Shown one piece after another: positions 1 through 5,872 of a stretch of DNA of 8,072 bases (positions are counted from its first letter, which is position 1; the number at the start of each line of letters is the position of its first letter). Location: contig CALCRH010000345.1 in NCBI GenBank assembly GCA_937894515.1, positions 1-8,072 on the forward strand, in the 5' to 3' direction. Below the pieces are notes generated by a model, which did no database searches, had not been told where the DNA came from, and saw only the letters and a list, made by a program, of their open reading frames with translations. A program made the translations under genes and the position numbers. Source of the DNA: an uncultured Clostridia bacterium (GTDB lineage Bacteria; Bacillota; Clostridia; Oscillospirales; Oscillospiraceae).

Positions 1-227
1 TACTCATCCTCTGGCATAAAATTACCCATAATGTCAAATGAGTATCCAAGTCCTTTGTATGTTCCAGAACCTCCATCTTCATAGCTGTTTTCTATATCCA
101 AAAGGCAAAAGACAGGTCTTTCAAAGTTGGATACTCTGAAATAGTCAACTGTTCCCATTGCCAGCCATATCATCAAAAGTACAATTATCACAATAATTAC
201 ACTTTTCCTTTTACCAATCCTTTTCAA
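1..227 (-). CDS. Small membrane-anchored hypothetical protein, 3' end cut by the window edge
   Basis: The first 75 residues of a minus-strand gene are visible; its stop lies beyond base 1. Translation gives a Lys/Arg-rich start (MKRIGKRKS), one hydrophobic segment at about residues 10-24, then an outer part containing MGTVDYFRV, FERPVFC, DGGSGTYKGLGYSFDI and GNFMPEDE. This pattern resembles a family of small Firmicutes hypothetical proteins whose function I do not know. The start is the TTG at 227-225: GGAGG (240-236) lies 8 bases before it, whereas the in-frame TTG at 233-231 is only 2 bases from the same site. The ribosome site overlaps the stop of the mini-ORF at 241-288, which suggests coupled translation. 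The one span with a positive N-terminus predicts the bulk of the protein outside the membrane. Confidence 0.75.
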   Translation of the reverse strand, partial: MKRIGKRKSVIIVIIVLLMIWLAMGTVDYFRVSNFERPVFCLLDIENSYEDGGSGTYKGLGYSFDIMGNFMPEDE

Positions 228-240
228 AGACAAAACCTCC

Positions 241-288
241 TCAAATTTGAATTTCTCCGAAAGGTGTTAAAATAATCCTTTGCTTCAT
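241..288 (-). CDS. Possible 15-residue leader peptide or gene remnant
   Basis: The minus strand reads ATG at 288-286, then MKQRIILTPFGEIQI, and stops with TGA at 243-241. GGAGGTG (304-298) lies 9 bases before the ATG, a good distance for initiation. The stop is fused to the ribosome site of the next gene (TGAGGAGG), the layout of a translationally coupled pair. It may be a short leader peptide controlling the TTG-start gene, or what is left of a longer gene after deletion. The peptide shows no attenuator-like codon run and I do not recognise it. A chance ORF this short cannot be excluded. Confidence 0.35.
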   Translation of the reverse strand: MKQRIILTPFGEIQI

Positions 289-319
289 ATAATCACGCAC
301 CTCCACACGTTCTTGCTTG

Positions 320-348
320 ATTATATCTCGTCATTGTAGTACCTCATA
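320..348 (-). promoter_or_regulatory. Possible housekeeping promoter before the mini-ORF
   Basis: A perfect TATAAT (325-320, minus strand) overlaps the stop codon of the SUKH gene. The best -35 match 18 bases upstream is TTATGA (349-344), only a partial match to TTGACA. A transcript starting near 313 would have a leader of about 25 bases with the GGAGGTG site in it. The -10 is good but the -35 is weak, and AT-rich stop regions give such matches by chance. Confidence 0.25.
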
Positions 349-800
349 ATGAGTTCTTTCAAATTTGATGCCACGGGCTTCCAGCAGCAGGGTTCTCCTA
401 TGTACTCATGCTCCCAAATATTGATCACGGACTCATCAGCAATCCCATCAGGGGATACGCGGTAGCAATAATAGTCACCACAGCCGTTTCCCGCAAAAAA
501 GATAAACCGATCTACGCGATCCATATATTCTTCTTTGCTGTAATCTTTCTCAAAAAAGGGAAGCCATGTTTCACGATTGATCTGAACTGTTTCCGCAATC
601 TTCTGTAAAGACAAGAAGAGGAAGGAATCGCCGTCCATTTCAAGATACAAGTCCCGCAATTCCTTTGGAAACAAATAGCCGACAACTGCTTCCGTTGCAC
701 GGATATTTTCTTCCGTCTGCGGCGGCTGGACTTTCACCCATTCGTTGTTCTGCGCGAATGATTCTATCAGTTCTTTGTACATTGAATCAACGTTCTCCAT
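321..800 (-). CDS. SMI1/KNR4 (SUKH) family protein, possible immunity protein
   Basis: The 159-residue protein has the layout of the SUKH superfamily. It has an N-terminal helix, LFPKELRDLYLEMDG at about 43-57, a GNGCGDYYCY strand pair at 104-113, and IWEHEYIGEP followed by a final helix (ASNLKELIMRYYN). Many bacterial SUKH proteins are cytoplasmic immunity proteins against contact-dependent or polymorphic toxins; others have unclear cellular roles. No toxin gene is visible beside it, so an immunity role is inference from the family. The start at 800 lies 7 bases after the stop of the upstream two-span protein, so translation is probably coupled. The ribosome site is weak; an alternative ATG at 782-780 is preceded by TGGAG at a long distance. 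No signal peptide or membrane span is seen. Confidence 0.85.
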   Translation of the reverse strand: MENVDSMYKELIESFAQNNEWVKVQPPQTEENIRATEAVVGYLFPKELRDLYLEMDGDSFLFLSLQKIAETVQINRETWLPFFEKDYSKEEYMDRVDRFIFFAGNGCGDYYCYRVSPDGIADESVINIWEHEYIGEPCCWKPVASNLKELIMRYYNDEI

Positions 801-807
801 TCCAGCA

Positions 808-1023
808 TTATCTTTTCTTCACGAAGAAAGAGAGCGCAAACAGGCCGACCATGATTATAGCATAGATAGCGTAGAATGCCCGCTTGATTCCGGCATCAAT
901 TCTGAGACTGCCGATATAGAAAACCTTTCCCAACCCAGGATTAGAGAAAACGCAAATGAGAAAAACAATAGCTATTACCAACATAATAAGGCTGATCATT
1001 CTCAAAACCGTTCTATTTTGCAT
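808..1023 (-). CDS. Small two-span membrane protein of unknown function
   Basis: The protein has 71 residues and two hydrophobic helices, at about 9-26 (MISLIMLVIAIVFLICVF) and 48-67 (AFYAIYAIIMVGLFALSFFV). They are joined by a short loop with NPGLGK, and the protein ends in a basic tail, KKR. The start at 1023 is chosen because GGAGGT (1036-1031) lies 7 bases before it; the ORF can be extended to 1065, but that start lacks such a site. It sits 7 bases before the SUKH gene and probably shares its transcript. I do not recognise the family. A partner role for the SUKH protein is possible but is only suggested by spacing. A hairpin repeat lies just upstream. Confidence 0.7.
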   Translation of the reverse strand: MQNRTVLRMISLIMLVIAIVFLICVFSNPGLGKVFYIGSLRIDAGIKRAFYAIYAIIMVGLFALSFFVKKR

Positions 1024-1051
1024 ATGAATTACCTCCGTAAATATACCAGCA

Positions 1052-1080
1052 TAGCTCCGGAGCAAAATGCCCCGAAGCTA
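1052..1080 (-). repeat. Hairpin repeat, copy 1
   Basis: Arms at 1052-1063 and 1069-1080 form a 12-pair stem around the 5-base loop AAAAT (plus strand). Read as minus-strand RNA, all pairs hold, two of them as G·U. The core at 1058-1078 is identical over 21 bases to copy 2 at 4161-4181. It lies 28 bases past the stop of the gene at 1108-1758 and just before the ribosome site of the next gene. There is no U-run after the stem, so it is not a standard intrinsic terminator; it could be a transcript-end or processing structure, or a small dispersed repeat. Confidence 0.7.
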
Positions 1081-1107
1081 CGATTCTTTATTAAAGATCA
1101 CTTGCCA

Positions 1108-1758
1108 TCAATCGAAATACTTACCAAATAATGTTATGGATGCTGAATCTGTAGAATAAGTAGTACCATCATACAGATAATACGGATAAGTTATTTCCTG
1201 CTGTGAACCGTTTTGATAGTTCAACGTAACAGTTAACGAAATTGCGCCCGGTGCTTCAATGCTTTCGCCAGCGCCAGCCGGTTCAAAAGCTATGCTTTGA
1301 ATTGCAGATTTGATCTCCGCAATTTCATCCGAATTAGTGATTTGCACGGTCTTTCCGCTCGAATTAAGCGTAATTGAAGAAATACCCTCTGAATCAATTT
1401 CTGGAAAGGTACCATTTGTTACAGCAGCACCTTTCTCAACTGATATGCTGACCACACGGACATCCTGACCGTTAATTGTTCCGCTCAAGTAGCAGCCGTG
1501 GATTTCGTCCCCGGCTTTCAATTCTACATCGAGATCGGTGGTGTTGAACATGATGCTCTCCGGCAGTCTTTTAACCAGAAATCCGGTATTTTGTTTGGTT
1601 ACTGTAGCATAGGCCATGTTATACTCCGGTTCAACACGGTTTATAACTGCATCGAATCCGATTTCTCCACCGGCACGTCCAGAGGTCAGAAAAACGATGA
1701 TGCCTGCTATAACGCACAGAATAAGAACAACAAAAATAATAAGGATTTTCTTCTTCAT
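1108..1758 (-). CDS. Membrane-anchored two-domain protein, likely ECF sigma target
   Basis: The 216-residue protein has a basic MKKK start and one membrane helix at about 4-25, which puts the rest outside the membrane. Residues 36-108 look like a small beta-barrel (AVINRVEPEYNMAYATVT, LKAGDEIHGCYL, DVRVVSISVE), reminiscent of OB-fold surface domains. Residues 125-216 form a second beta-rich domain (ITLNSSGKTVQIT, DEIAEIKSAIQSI, ISLTVTLNYQNG). The cysteine in LILC does not fit a lipobox well. The start at 1758 follows AGGAGG (1771-1766) by 7 bases; an upstream ATG at 1776 has no better site. An ECF-type promoter ends about 65-70 bases upstream, and the sigma factor and its partner lie directly before it. 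I infer a role in envelope stress; no enzyme motif is seen. Confidence 0.8.
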   Translation of the reverse strand: MKKKILIIFVVLILCVIAGIIVFLTSGRAGGEIGFDAVINRVEPEYNMAYATVTKQNTGFLVKRLPESIMFNTTDLDVELKAGDEIHGCYLSGTINGQDVRVVSISVEKGAAVTNGTFPEIDSEGISSITLNSSGKTVQITNSDEIAEIKSAIQSIAFEPAGAGESIEAPGAISLTVTLNYQNGSQQEITYPYYLYDGTTYSTDSASITLFGKYFD

Positions 1759-1831
1759 CAAACAGCCTCCTCTCATGACAGTCGCCAGAGCGAACGAAAA
1801 AGAACAATTCGTGTATTATCTTACCTTTTTA

Positions 1832-1856
1832 GACGAAAAAAACGGCAAAAAGTTCC
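1832..1856 (-). promoter_or_regulatory. ECF-type sigma promoter
   Basis: On the minus strand GGAACTTTTT begins at 1856 and CGTCTAAA begins at 1835. Exactly 16 bases separate AAC (1854-1852) from CGTC (1835-1832). This is the layout known for ECF promoters such as Bacillus sigma-W (TGAAAC, 16 bases, CGTA) and sigma-V-like sites, where an AAC with a following T-run and a CGTC box are typical. Transcription would start near 1825, giving a leader of roughly 65 bases before the ATG at 1758, with AGGAGG inside it. The sigma factor gene two genes upstream is the natural candidate to use it, which is inference. Confidence 0.65.
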
Positions 1857-1922
1857 GGTTTCCCAAATAGGTGAAAGAACCATAACGTCCAAGTCTATGG
1901 CATTGGCATAATTATCTTTGAC

Positions 1923-3491
1923 TTAATTCTCTTTCTTCGCTCTGACCTCCAAGTAATAGTGCGATTCGTTCAAATCCAGTTCAACCTCGGTGATACCGCT
2001 TGTAAGATCAAAGCCGAAGTTCTGACGAACAATGTCGATGGTATCGTAATTGCTTATTGAGGCGGTCTGCTTGGCGAATGCAATATTGGAGCCAATTGAT
2101 GTGACCATGTCGTACCCATCAATACCAACGTTCTCGCTGCCGGAACAGTCAAAGTCAAAACTGGCATTTTTGAACTGTTCGATGTTTATACTAACACTGC
2201 CACCGGCAGGAATGGACACATCAAAACTGAGATACAGAATTCTGTTGTGATATGCCGCCTCATCTATAATATCATCCAACCTTCCGAGTCCATATCGCTC
2301 CTTTGGATCAGTACCGCTTGGGCCATAGGCTGCGAAATGTTTTACAATAGCCTGATAGTACGACTCAAAACTGATTTGATTATCAATATAGCGATTGTGA
2401 TCTCCGTCGAATTCGTTGTCAATGAGAGCATCATAACGGATCTGTGCGATTTCTCTCAAAAGGTCTCCTATTGTCATTTCTTCTCTGGTCACGGTTGCAG
2501 AAGCTCCTTCAATCTCCTCACCGGGAGTGCAGCTTCCGTTCTGATAACCCTGAAGCGTATAGCTTTCAAGATCATCACCCACAACAACGAAATATTTAAT
2601 GTTTTCATCCGCTCTACGTACACCTTCCCGGATAAAAAAGTCTCGAAATTCTTCTCCGGTATCTTTCCGTGTACCAGCGCCATTGAACCCCCATGTAAGG
2701 ATGGAAGTCTTTTCACGATCATATTGGAAGCTCATGCAAAGCGTAGCGGCCTCGTATTCGCTTGCACCGTCTGTCAGATCGCTTAATTTGTATACGATTA
2801 CATTTTGATCCAAACTTCCCGGAACGGAAAAGGCGTCTGCAAAATAGCTTTCATCAGAAAGCAATTCGCCATATTCCGACCATGAAGTAATGTTATTCAG
2901 GTTTAGGCTTGTAGAGTTTGTATCCCCGGCTCCTCGGAAAGAGCCGGAGTAAGCACCTGCGTACAGATTCCATTTAGCATCATTCCCATCCAAGGTGACG
3001 ATGGGCCACTTCATAGTCTGGAAATCTCCCGCAAACGGATAGACAGCGGTTACTGTAATGTCATTCTGCGATTGGTTAGTAAGCTGATAGGCATCTCTGA
3101 CAATTACGCCGCTGCCATTGTTGCCCCACACCTCTATATCGTCACCACCATCAAGATAGGTGGCGAAATCGTAATCAACATTACGGATTGCGCTTACAGC
3201 AGAGTCCTTTTCCATGAGAGTCAACGGGAACACAGGTCCCGCATAAGACATAAACACTGTGCCCTCCTCGTGGCCGCAGCCTCCGGCCGAACTTTCGGGA
3301 GCTGAATCTCCACCTATGCTGGCGAAGAAAAATACCCCGCCGATTACCACGCACAGGCAGGCAGCAATGGCGGATGACCATTTAGCCCAGCTCGGCATTT
3401 TATGTTTTTTTGCTTTCGTATCATTGACCGCGCCATAAACCAGCTCATCATCGATTTTGCCAATCGCTTGAAGCAGTTTTTCGTTTTTCAT
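1923..3491 (-). CDS. Single-span membrane protein, probable anti-sigma factor/sensor
   Basis: The protein has 522 residues. Residues 1-37 are cytoplasmic (MKNEKLLQAIGKIDDELVYG, then a Lys-rich stretch), a form common in proteins paired with Clostridia ECF sigma factors. One membrane helix lies at about 38-58 and is followed by a Gly/Ser linker (GGDSAPESSAGG). About 450 residues follow outside the membrane, mostly beta-rich, with a helical insert near EEMTIGDLLREIAQIRYDAL. I do not recognise the outer domain. The start at 3491 overlaps the sigma stop as ATGA, and AAGGAGGG lies about 9 bases upstream. By family habit the short N-terminus would hold the sigma factor and the outer domain would sense an envelope signal; neither is proven. 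No zinc-binding HxxxCxxC motif is seen in the N-terminus. Confidence 0.8.
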   Translation of the reverse strand: MKNEKLLQAIGKIDDELVYGAVNDTKAKKHKMPSWAKWSSAIAACLCVVIGGVFFFASIGGDSAPESSAGGCGHEEGTVFMSYAGPVFPLTLMEKDSAVSAIRNVDYDFATYLDGGDDIEVWGNNGSGVIVRDAYQLTNQSQNDITVTAVYPFAGDFQTMKWPIVTLDGNDAKWNLYAGAYSGSFRGAGDTNSTSLNLNNITSWSEYGELLSDESYFADAFSVPGSLDQNVIVYKLSDLTDGASEYEAATLCMSFQYDREKTSILTWGFNGAGTRKDTGEEFRDFFIREGVRRADENIKYFVVVGDDLESYTLQGYQNGSCTPGEEIEGASATVTREEMTIGDLLREIAQIRYDALIDNEFDGDHNRYIDNQISFESYYQAIVKHFAAYGPSGTDPKERYGLGRLDDIIDEAAYHNRILYLSFDVSIPAGGSVSINIEQFKNASFDFDCSGSENVGIDGYDMVTSIGSNIAFAKQTASISNYDTIDIVRQNFGFDLTSGITEVELDLNESHYYLEVRAKKEN

Positions 3492-4048
3492 AAAGATATG
3501 CCCTCCTTTTCAAGATGTGCTTTCAATTCACTTCGCATACGGAATAGCATGGACGCAACTTTGCTCTCGCTCATCTCATACGCCCCGGCAATGTCCCGAA
3601 TCGAGTAGAGATACCAGTAGCGGCGAATAAAGATATTGCGTTTCTGCTCCGGCTGAGAGTAGAGGAACCGGTTGAGAGAAGCAACCAGTTCGTTTTCCTC
3701 AGCAATCTGCTCTACCGTCGTGGATGAGGGAATACAATCCTCAAGCTCGGACAGTGCCAGATCGGTTTGAGATCCACCGCGCTTTTCAGCTACGTACTGC
3801 TTCAGTCGGTTAAGAGAAAGATTCCGCGTGATTTTCCCGAGGTATGTAGCCAGATTGTTGGGGCGCTGCGGCGGCATGGTCTTCCATGCGCCCATCCATG
3901 TGTCGTTGACACATTCCTCTGCATCCTCGTCATTGTTCAGAATGTTAAAGGAAATGGTATGGCAGTAGCTGCCGTATTTCTCTGACGTTCTGGCGATGGC
4001 AGTCTCGTTCCGATCCCAATACAGATCAATTATTTCATGGTCTTTCAT
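3488..4048 (-). CDS. ECF-type RNA polymerase sigma factor
   Basis: The 186-residue protein has the two-domain layout of sigma-70 group 4 factors. Region 2 lies at about 8-85, with the core-binding part NNDEDAEECVNDTWMGAWK and the DNA-melting part LATYLGKITRNLSLNRLKQ. A linker at 86-120 joins it to region 4 at about 125-180, with the helix-turn-helix YSIRDIAGAYEMSESKVASM. The length is normal for the family. The start at 4048 follows AAGGAGG (4060-4054) by 5 bases; an upstream ATG at 4093 is in frame but lacks such a site and would reach into the likely promoter. Its stop overlaps the start of the membrane partner by 4 bases, so the two are made together. It should direct RNA polymerase to a small set of promoters, probably including the one at 1832-1856. 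Confidence 0.93.
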   Translation of the reverse strand: MKDHEIIDLYWDRNETAIARTSEKYGSYCHTISFNILNNDEDAEECVNDTWMGAWKTMPPQRPNNLATYLGKITRNLSLNRLKQYVAEKRGGSQTDLALSELEDCIPSSTTVEQIAEENELVASLNRFLYSQPEQKRNIFIRRYWYLYSIRDIAGAYEMSESKVASMLFRMRSELKAHLEKEGISL

Positions 4049-4084
4049 TGCGTCCTCCTTTCTGTTGCGTAAAGGCCTTTCACC

Positions 4085-4111
4085 TATATACACAACAAAT
4101 TTTGGATTTCA
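4085..4111 (-). promoter_or_regulatory. Possible promoter of the sigma factor operon
   Basis: On the minus strand TGAAATCC (4111-4104) is followed after 15 bases from TGAAAT by TATATA (4090-4085), inside GTGTATATAGG. Transcription would start about 30 bases before the start codon. The boxes do not match the ECF site at 1832-1856 closely, nor a housekeeping promoter. It is offered because ECF sigma operons usually have their own, often self-driven, promoter in this position. Confidence 0.3.
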
Positions 4112-4149
4112 TTGCGCGTGAATTGAAAAATATGAAAAGGATTTACATG

Positions 4150-4188
4150 TCACTTTGCTTCGGAGCAAAATGCCCCGAAGCAAAGTGA
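4150..4188 (-). repeat. Long hairpin repeat, copy 2, at the end of the PadR operon
   Basis: Arms at 4150-4166 and 4172-4188 form a 17-pair stem around AAAAT. In minus-strand RNA every pair is formed, with one G·U; on the plus strand that pair is an A/C mismatch, so the structure fits transcription from the minus strand. It begins 3 bases after the stop codon of the metallophosphoesterase gene, as a transcript end would. There is no following U-run, so it may act with a termination factor or protect the 3' end of the mRNA. It shares a 21-base core with copy 1. Confidence 0.75.
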
Positions 4189-4190
4189 TA

Positions 4191-5033
4191 TTACTGTATT
4201 TTGATAATTACAATTTCCGGTCTGTTATAAAATCTCGGAACAAGCGTACTTTCTTTTGCAAGCCCCCGACTAACAATCATTGTGGAATTACCCGCGGTGT
4301 GTCTGCCTGTTGTATATTTCGGGAATAATCCCTGGTTTGGAGCAATAAGACCATTATTCAAAAGTCCCGGAATACGCCACTGTCCACCGTGAGCATGACC
4401 GCAAAGAGTAAGGTCAAAACCGTAATCAACGTAGAAGGAAAAATACTCCGGCCTGTGTGACAGCAGAAGAGAGAAGCGACCGTCTGGCAAACTTTTTTGA
4501 ATCCCATAAAGCGCGTCGGAAATATGGTAATTGTTTTCATACAAATCAAATTCAGGATCGTCCACTCCACAGATATTTATCTTCTGACCGTTCGCTTCTA
4601 TTTCTTTGCTTTCATTGGAAAGCCTAATAATTCCGTACTTCTCCAATATGTCCATTTTTTCCTGAAACGCTTGTGTACCAGACCTGCACTCATGGTTACC
4701 CGTCACATAATAGCATGGGTACTTTTCGGAAATCTGTGCGATAAAAACCTCAGAATTATCATTCGGACGCTTATCGTCGAATATGTCCCCAGCAAGACAT
4801 ATTAAGTCCGGATTCTGCTTATCAATCGCATCTAATATCTTAACCTGCTTGTTCCCATATTTACATGAGTGCAAATCACTTATTAGAGCAATCCTTACAG
4901 GGTTATCTATTGCCTCAGAACTAACTGTTATCTCAGAGACAGAAAGAGGGTTATAGAGACCATAGATAGTAAATACCGATAAAAGAGCCACAATGACACC
5001 TATCGCTATTTTCATTAGCTTTGATTTTTTCAT
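4191..5033 (-). CDS. Membrane-anchored metallophosphoesterase (YkuE/YaeI type)
   Basis: The 280-residue protein carries the full calcineurin-like motif set: SDLH (Asp53, His55), AGDIFDD (Asp83), TGNHE (Asn113, His114), SHRP (His193) and CGHAHGGQW (His213, His215). These bind two metal ions and hydrolyse phosphoesters. One N-terminal membrane helix (about 7-26) places the catalytic domain outside the membrane; the length and the GHAHGGQ motif fit the YkuE/YaeI group, some members of which act on lipid-linked phosphates. The true substrate cannot be read from the sequence. The ATG at 5033 follows GAGAGG closely; an in-frame TTG at 5048 is an alternative start adding five residues. It is the last gene of the presumed PadR operon, 29 bases after its neighbour. 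Confidence 0.92.
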   Translation of the reverse strand: MKKSKLMKIAIGVIVALLSVFTIYGLYNPLSVSEITVSSEAIDNPVRIALISDLHSCKYGNKQVKILDAIDKQNPDLICLAGDIFDDKRPNDNSEVFIAQISEKYPCYYVTGNHECRSGTQAFQEKMDILEKYGIIRLSNESKEIEANGQKINICGVDDPEFDLYENNYHISDALYGIQKSLPDGRFSLLLSHRPEYFSFYVDYGFDLTLCGHAHGGQWRIPGLLNNGLIAPNQGLFPKYTTGRHTAGNSTMIVSRGLAKESTLVPRFYNRPEIVIIKIQ

Positions 5034-5062
5034 AATCCTCTCAATCAAATCCCAATTTTCGC

Positions 5063-5809
5063 CTAAAAATTGCAGTACGGGAGTTTCCTATATTCCTCCG
5101 GCAGTTCATCATCATCGGTATGAATTGTCATAATCTTTTTGGAAGGCTTATCGGGATATAATACCGTATTCAGATATTCAATAAAATCTTCCTCGTTAAA
5201 ACACGCAGCGATTGTTTTGCCGCAGTGCCTTAAGAATTTACCGTTATTCTCGCCATGCCAAACATAGTCGCAAGCAAACTCATTGGCTACCGTAGCAAGG
5301 TTGTCCGCAACATCGGCAGGCACTAAATAGAGCGACGGATCTCCGTCAGCACTTAAAACAACCTCTTTCATTTCACGGGTATCGTCGTTCTTTTCGTAGA
5401 AAACGATATTATTGTGGTATATCTCAATGGTACACTCGCCCATCGTGCCGCCCTTGTGGAAATACCCCGTATAGAGTGCGCGGTCTTGACCGTAATACTC
5501 TTCCATAATGGAGAAGCCCGCGTTTTGAAACTCGGCTATGAAATCTTTGAGATACATTTTTTTGAATGTTCTTTCCGTATAAGTGCCGAGGTTGCCGTAA
5601 TACCCCTCACACACTGTGGCAAAGCAGTATTTCCACGATACATCAAGAAATTCCAAATATCCATCCACCTGATCCCAATGCGGCGCAGTTCTTACCATGC
5701 CTGATTCTGTGCGCATAATAAGGTTATTGCCGTTTATTTCAAACCCAATCACGTTCATATCATGAAGACTGTAAGGGATTTCAGGGTTATAGAATCTTGT
5801 GATTTTCAT
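5063..5809 (-). CDS. Two-part protein of unknown function
   Basis: The 248-residue protein is soluble, with no signal peptide or membrane span. Residues 12-65 (PYSLHDMNVIGFEINGNNL, then GYLEFLDVSWKYCF) resemble a small beta domain found in many uncharacterised bacterial proteins that begin with a SLHD motif. Residues 66-140 continue as mixed strands, and residues 155-220 (LYLVPADVADNLATVANEF, YVWHGENNGKFLRHCGK, EEDFIEYLNTVLYP) look like an alpha/beta module. I do not recognise the family and see no catalytic motif. The start at 5809 is chosen because GGGAG lies 11 bases before it; the ORF opens as far as 5857, but that reaches within 15 bases of the upstream stop without a clear ribosome site. 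Its place suggests co-expression with the PadR operon. Confidence 0.75.
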   Translation of the reverse strand: MKITRFYNPEIPYSLHDMNVIGFEINGNNLIMRTESGMVRTAPHWDQVDGYLEFLDVSWKYCFATVCEGYYGNLGTYTERTFKKMYLKDFIAEFQNAGFSIMEEYYGQDRALYTGYFHKGGTMGECTIEIYHNNIVFYEKNDDTREMKEVVLSADGDPSLYLVPADVADNLATVANEFACDYVWHGENNGKFLRHCGKTIAACFNEEDFIEYLNTVLYPDKPSKKIMTIHTDDDELPEEYRKLPYCNF

Positions 5810-5872
5810 ATTCTTTACTTCTCCCAATCTGAGATTCATCTTTCTTAACGGGAACACGGATTTATGTTGCGG

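Noticed and set aside
1040..1048. Extended -10 promoter match TGGTATATT on the minus strand before the two-span gene
   Set aside because: Transcription would start near 1033, inside the GGAGGT ribosome site at 1036-1031, leaving no usable leader.
1771..1776. Upstream ATG at 1776 as the start of the membrane-anchored two-domain protein
   Set aside because: The ATG lies before the AGGAGG at 1771-1766, which is correctly placed only for the ATG at 1758; the extended start adds a short MRGGCL with no site of its own.
1864..1892. Housekeeping-like promoter TTGGAC, 17 bases, TATTTG on the minus strand
   Set aside because: The -10 matches only three of six consensus bases, and the ECF-type site beside it is a far better fit.
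1881..1915. Weak inverted repeat (CCATA / TATGG) as terminator after the anti-sigma gene
   Set aside because: Only five pairs with a long loop and no T-run; not enough to call a terminator.
2247..2786. Plus-strand open frame of 179 codons
   Set aside because: It lies wholly inside the anti-sigma gene on the other strand, has no ribosome site and no recognisable domain; it is a shadow of that gene.
2926..2947. Seven-pair GC-rich inverted repeat (CCGGCTC / GAGCCGG)
   Set aside because: It lies inside the anti-sigma coding sequence, has no T-run and no second copy; a chance repeat in coding DNA is likely.
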